Positions 59,722 to 64,000 of a DNA stretch of 64,000 nucleotides are shown here, piece by piece. The notes under the pieces were generated by a model. It was given only the letters and a program-made list of their open reading frames with translations, made no database searches and had not been told where the DNA came from. Position 1 is the first letter of the stretch, and the number at the start of each line of letters is the position of its first letter. A program made the translations under genes and the position numbers. The stretch comes from Magicicada septendecula (taxonomy: Eukaryota > Arthropoda > Insecta > Hemiptera > Cicadidae): positions 239,406,343-239,470,342 of the forward strand of contig CM068372.1 in assembly GCA_034769895.1 (NCBI GenBank). The letters run 5' to 3'.

Positions 59722-60985
59722 ATTATAGGTACCATTAGTAAAACAATAAGTGTATGTATATTATAAATACATCACATTATCATTAGGCATTTATTCCTTC
59801 TAATAACTCTGTTCAGTTGAAGAGTGGAGTGGTCGCATGATCTGAAAGTCTTTGGTTCTTTTCACGAAATATCAATTTCATCGCGATCGAACCACACAGT
59901 TTTCAACTTACTTAAGAAAACCCCGCTTTGATCCTTTTTCAACCATTGTAAAACAATTTTCCGCCATCTGTACAAATTTTAACATTTTAAAGTATTAAGT
60001 AGTACTAACTAGACGCAGGCAAGTTAAAGTTTTACTTGAGTTCTTCAGAACTGTTCACAGGATTCAGTATTAATTTTAACTTTCAGCACGTTTGATTTTC
60101 GGAAAATAGGCTAAATTTATAAGTCGATATTCCTCAGTAAAATGCTCTTAAAAATCTATTCTATGTCACGCTTTTGAGCTACGTGTGACAGTGTCGAAAC
60201 AGAACACAGTATCCCGTTTACGAACATGTTAACAATCCATTCACAAAAACGTTTCATTATTTTAATACCACAACACTATTCTCGACCCTTAGTCGATACT
60301 GTAGAATAGACTGAAAAAGTGTCTGGCCGAATTAATTTGATTATGTAGGAATAATAATTTAAAATAATTTAATATCGCTCTAAAAAATATGAACCTTATT
60401 TTGATTAAAAGGAAAATTTGTCACACAAATAGTAACAACTATACGGGGTACCTCTCACAATTACACGGATACGTACATTCCTGACAGTAATACATTTATA
60501 CAGGCTTCCAGCAATTGCTTTCTAGCTGTCTTGTTTGATCGGGGGATGCGGTACAGAACTATGCTGCGCAGAAGGCGAGTTTGAATTTGACTCATGTTAA
60601 TTTTTCTTCTCTTTTGACTCTTCCCCTTAGAAGTCAATAGTACTTTACCGTCAAATATCTCAACCCAATCGTACAAACCTTTCTCATCGATTGCTCAGGG
60701 AGAAACGTATCAGCCTCAGGCAGTGTGCCAAGTGCTAACTTCTATAGATGGTCTTACTCTTTTAACTCTTCCTGAGACTCACTCTAATATCTTTTTCTGT
60801 AATATATTTTCAAACAGTCATATCACTGTAAATTCCAGCGTTCTTACCTGCGTGATATTTCCCGGTGTCACAACTATCCTTCTCCATATTTCTGCTGTAT
60901 TTATTTTATCAGTTGCCCACATTTTCTCGTGAAAATTGGACGACTACAATTTTATCGTGTATTATATTAGTAGAGGGAAAGTGTA
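59722..60985. other. Intergenic stretch
   Basis: There is no supportable gene. Short ORFs at 60461-60676 (minus) and 60723-60932 (plus) lack motifs. Confidence 0.5.
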
Positions 60986-61640
60986 TGTTAGAGAACAATG
61001 GCGATGACGTCACAGAGAGGCACTGGTAGCTGGCTTCCGCGGTGTGAAAACAATGGGTTGGGGAACCCCCAGTTGAAAACACTACCGGGTTCCAGTTCAT
61101 GACGTCATAGAGGCACTGGCAGCTGGTGTCCGAGCTGTCCATGTGACGTCACTGTTTTGTGTGTGTGTGTATGTGTGTGTATGTGTGACTGAAACACTTC
61201 CGTGTTCCAGTTCATGACGTCACACAGAGGCCCTAGTCGCTGGCGTCCGGATGGCTAAAACCTGTTTCAAGACGTCACGGAGGCCGTGGTTTCTGCATGT
61301 CCAAAATTTGGTAGCCGAAAACAATGTGTAGCGGATGGGGGTACCCGGAATTCGGCGGTTGCCCGCAGAGGCGATGTCATCGGGTACCGTTACTCGAAAT
61401 GTTGGGGGTATCGGGTACCGTTACCCGAAATGTTTAAATCAACAGATGGGGGTACCCGAAATTTGTGGGTACGCCCTAACCGGGTTCCAGTTCATGACAG
61501 AGGCCCTGGCAGCTGGTGTCCGAATGTTAAAACACTTCCGCGTTCTGGTTTATTTTGATGTAACAAAATAATCGTTCTCTCTCGAAATTTTTAATGTCAG
61601 AATTTTGGTACCCTAAATGATTAAAACAACGGATGGGGGT
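60986..61640. repeat. Degenerate GC-richer tandem repeats
   Basis: Related words recur. ttccagttcatgacgtca occurs at 61090 and 61205, with a shortened form at 61485. An aggcactggcagctggtgtccg-like block occurs at about 61017, 61109, 61228 and 61501. ggatgggggtacccg occurs at about 61333, 61444 and 61631, and atttgtgggtacgccc follows the last two. Period is irregular (about 110-190). ORFs here are by-products of the repeat. Confidence 0.75.
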
Positions 61641-61739
61641 ACCCGAAATTTGTGGGTACGCCCACATGACGCATGTATAAAACACTGGTTACGACGAAAC
61701 AGGGGGCTATACAGATGGGTTCCGACAGGTGTTGGTTTC

Positions 61740-61800
61740 CACAAAATAAATTTTGACTCCTCGGGATTTGAACCTGGATCTGCTGGTCGCAAAACCATAT
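61740..61800 (-). repeat. Possible tRNA-derived SINE fragment (B-box)
   Basis: On the minus strand GGTTCAAATCC (61764-61774) is an exact RNA polymerase III B-box consensus, preceded by gaccagcagatcca as in many tRNA-like SINE heads. No convincing A-box and no folded tRNA are seen, so it is at best a fragment. Confidence 0.35.
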
Positions 61801-62009
61801 ATTATATTATTATATATGAGTATATTGTGTTATTATAGAACAGATGCATCCATTTGAATATTGTTTAGAAAAACGCATATTAAAATTATGCATTACTAAA
61901 ATTGTGTAATTGTATAAATATATTTTACTCTGTGTACCTGCAAAATTGTAACAAAGTAGTCAAACAGGTCTGGTTGAATCGCTGTGTGTTGGTACAAACA
62001 GATTATACG

Positions 62010-62097
<88 letters not shown>

Positions 62098-62627
62098 AGA
62101 GAGAGACTCATCTGAACTCTATAAACCGGTTTTCTTCGTATGCTGGCGCATACCACAATCCAGCTGTGTATCTCTTTATCAATAAGTTGGCTGCATCTCA
62201 ACTATAAAAACTTGTTATCTTCGCTGGCGTATACCTTATTCAAGTATGATAGGAATAACTGTTTTGTATAAAGGTATAATACTAAAATAACAAAGGTTAC
62301 GGTTTATATATATATATATAAGTTTTAATAATATCGAAAGCTTTTACAATCAAATCATAAGCTATAATTTTCTTTCTCTCTCTACACACACACGTTCTAT
62401 ATTCACAAGACAATTATAATTGAGCAAAACATACGCGCGCTCTCTAACATACATATACTCTGTTTGTGTATCTCTATAAACAAAATAAACACTTTATCTC
62501 TCTCTCTCTATATATATATATATATTTACATAATTATACAAAATAATCTTTTTTCTCTCTCGCTTTCTCTCTCTTTTGCAGCCTTGAAGGTTCTCTCTCT
62601 CTCTCTCTCTACATATATATTCTCTCT

Positions 62628-62720
<93 letters not shown>

Positions 62721-62849
62721 TAACAAAATAATAATTACATTTACTACAACCAAAACAAGCCTTATATGTCTAACAATAAAAACAGTAATAATAATTAATA
62801 ACATACAATATTACAATGTTGATGTGTAATATGTTAATAATAACATACT
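61801..62849. repeat. Intergenic stretch dominated by microsatellites
   Basis: It contains (TC)n at 62010-62096, short TA runs near 62305-62322 and 62510-62525, TC patches at 62496-62512 and 62590-62610, and (CA)n at 62626-62718. ORFs over them are low complexity. No gene is seen. Confidence 0.9.
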
Positions 62850-63300
62850 AAATGTAGACACACATCAAATGATAATTACTATGGTGTTAACTACATGTGT
62901 AAAATGGTACACCAAAACCTTGAATTCAACTCTTTTTAGTATTTTAGATAATAACAAAGGTAACAACGCTTATAATTTTTTAAAACAATTGTTCTTCAGA
63001 GTGTAAATTCTCTCCACTCACAAGCACTCAGAATGTTACAGTGGTCACCATATGGTGGTGAACGACATACATCTCCCTCGCATTCGCACAAACACATAAC
63101 ATCGAAACAAGGTTTCTGTAACTATGAGAGAAATCTTTAAAAAAATTTAATTAAACATAAAAATTTAATTAACACTTTAATGATTGTTTATCTTAACTTT
63201 TTATGTTATAAACCACATACGCTTTTTAATAATTAAAAACAGAATATAATTTCCTACAATTAATAATACTTGATCAAATACAAAAGAATGTAGACACATC
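62850..63300 (-). other. Degenerate neighbour copy of the 3' end of the unassigned ORF
   Basis: The text around 62856-62990 repeats that of about 63290-63420, including the words agacaca(ca)tcaaatgat, tattttagataataacaa and aattcaa. It is decayed, with stops. Further right, on the minus strand, an acceptor-like ttacag (about 63118) opens a short Cys-rich frame (CLCECEGDVCRSPPYGDHC) of about 40 codons ending near 63003. A small duplicated exon pair is possible. Confidence 0.35.
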
Positions 63301-63309
63301 AAATGATAG

Positions 63310-63803
63310 TTAGTGTGGTATTAAAAAAATCATGTATTCTGAATTAAATTCATTTTGATATCTTAGATAACAACAGACGCGACAACGGTTACGAAGCAGA
63401 CATCCGCTAGAGTCATGCCTTGACCACTCATATTTTTTTACCAGCGACGTATACGCTGTACCAGTAAAATTATACATCATATAGTACATCTGATTAACCA
63501 GCTTCGTTTTAGCAATTAGCAAATCTTTTATTTGAAGATATTCAATATTATGGTTGTTACAATAACTAATTGATGTTTTGAAGAGTTTGAAAAACTCATT
63601 ACGAATAAATACTTTCATTTTGTAAATATTCTTTTCGTTTCGTATTGATATCCATCTACTCAGTGTCTTACGATTATTTCTAAAATTATAATCGAATTTA
63701 ATCATGTCGCATTGACAATATAATCTATTATTACCATTTATTTCTCTGTTTAAAAGTTTTTCAACAATATTAGATCCAAGCAACACCTTGTTCTTTCTCT
63801 GAA
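63310..63803 (-). CDS. Unassigned ORF, probable exon or decayed element gene
   Basis: This minus-strand frame of about 165 codons is preceded by a good acceptor (gttcattttcag) at about 63804. It reads KNKVLLGSNIVEKLL and continues Asn/Tyr/Lys-rich to a Cys-containing end (CLLRNRCRVCCYLRYQ). It is the longest ORF in an AT-rich stretch, but composition alone could explain it. I recognise no domain. A partial, degenerate duplicate of its 3' end lies to the left. It could be the last exon of a host gene or part of an unknown element. I would not assign a function. Confidence 0.35.
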
Positions 63804-63819
63804 AATGAACAGTTAACAT

Positions 63820-64000
63820 TAAAAAACGACAAAAAAATAGAGAAGTCTACTTCAACAGTTAAAAACATTTTACTATTACTGTTATTATTATTATAATTAA
63901 TCAATCCTGTTCTCGTTTATTTGGTCTGGAAAAAAAAGAGAAAAAATTAATACATAACCACTTCTGTATAAGTAATTATTAGTGGTACTGAAATATCATA
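63820..64000. other. AT-rich right edge
   Basis: There is no supportable gene. A second acceptor-like T-run plus ccag lies near 63924 on the minus strand, consistent with more exons of the ORF to the left. Confidence 0.3.

Noticed and set aside
61764-61774. Possible tRNA gene (exact B-box)
   Set aside because: No cloverleaf, no A-box at the right distance and no acceptor stem. Kept only as a possible SINE fragment.
62464-62829. ORFs of 60-120 codons over CT and CA arrays (also 61896-62201 and 62494-62804)
   Set aside because: These are low-complexity translations of microsatellites.

Overview
This is a eukaryotic genomic window, AT-rich and full of simple repeats, and most likely from an insect. 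The evidence is the set of transposon families: two Jockey-type LINEs, BEL/Pao and Ty3/Gypsy LTR elements, a THAP-type P element, a Merlin-like element and an IS630-Tc1-mariner relative. One LTR element also has a primer site matching animal initiator tRNA-Met. I see no rRNA, tRNA or CRISPR array and no host gene I can name. One unassigned exon-like ORF lies at the right edge.

Left part (1-25113). Two head-to-tail Jockey-clade LINEs occupy 1-6777 and both are decayed. They are followed by an old reverse-oriented copy (to 8642) of the same long LTR that dominates the centre of the window. A dead Merlin/ISXO2-like transposase lies at 9115-9770. Fossil pieces of another LINE lie at about 11390-13110. 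A P-superfamily transposon fills exactly 17650-21882, with an 8-bp target duplication, terminal and subterminal inverted repeats, and a THAP transposase broken by stops and frameshifts. A dispersed repeat occurs at 15290-16725 and again, inverted and internally deleted, at 23900-24195.

Centre (25114-52717). The parts fit one history. A BEL/Pao retrotransposon inserted first (target duplication ttcgt; LTRs at 36698-37194 and 52213-52712). An LTR retrotransposon with very long LTRs (about 2.63 kb) and only a gag-like gene then inserted into its leader (37469-46394, target duplication AGAG). Finally a block of about 9.1 kb was duplicated in tandem (25114-34199 and 34200-43372). That block holds host flank, the BEL 5' LTR, the nested element's 5' LTR and most of its interior. 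The left copy of the nested element therefore lacks a 3' LTR. BEL coding sequence resumes at 46395 and shows a shortened gag, several frameshifts, and Asn where the first integrase catalytic Asp is expected.

Right part (52718-64000). A decayed DDE transposase with unusually wide spacing between its last two catalytic residues (53190-56494) is split by a minisatellite. A reverse-strand Gypsy 5' fragment follows (LTR, tRNA-Leu primer site, broken gag; 57145-59316), then a LINE fragment, a perfect 51-bp hairpin, degenerate GC-richer tandem repeats, microsatellites and the unassigned ORF at 63310-63803.

No gene here looks like a working multi-gene system. The most unusual items are the gag-only LTR element with giant LTRs and the nested-plus-duplicated architecture. 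Coordinates of decayed elements are approximate unless target duplications fix them.
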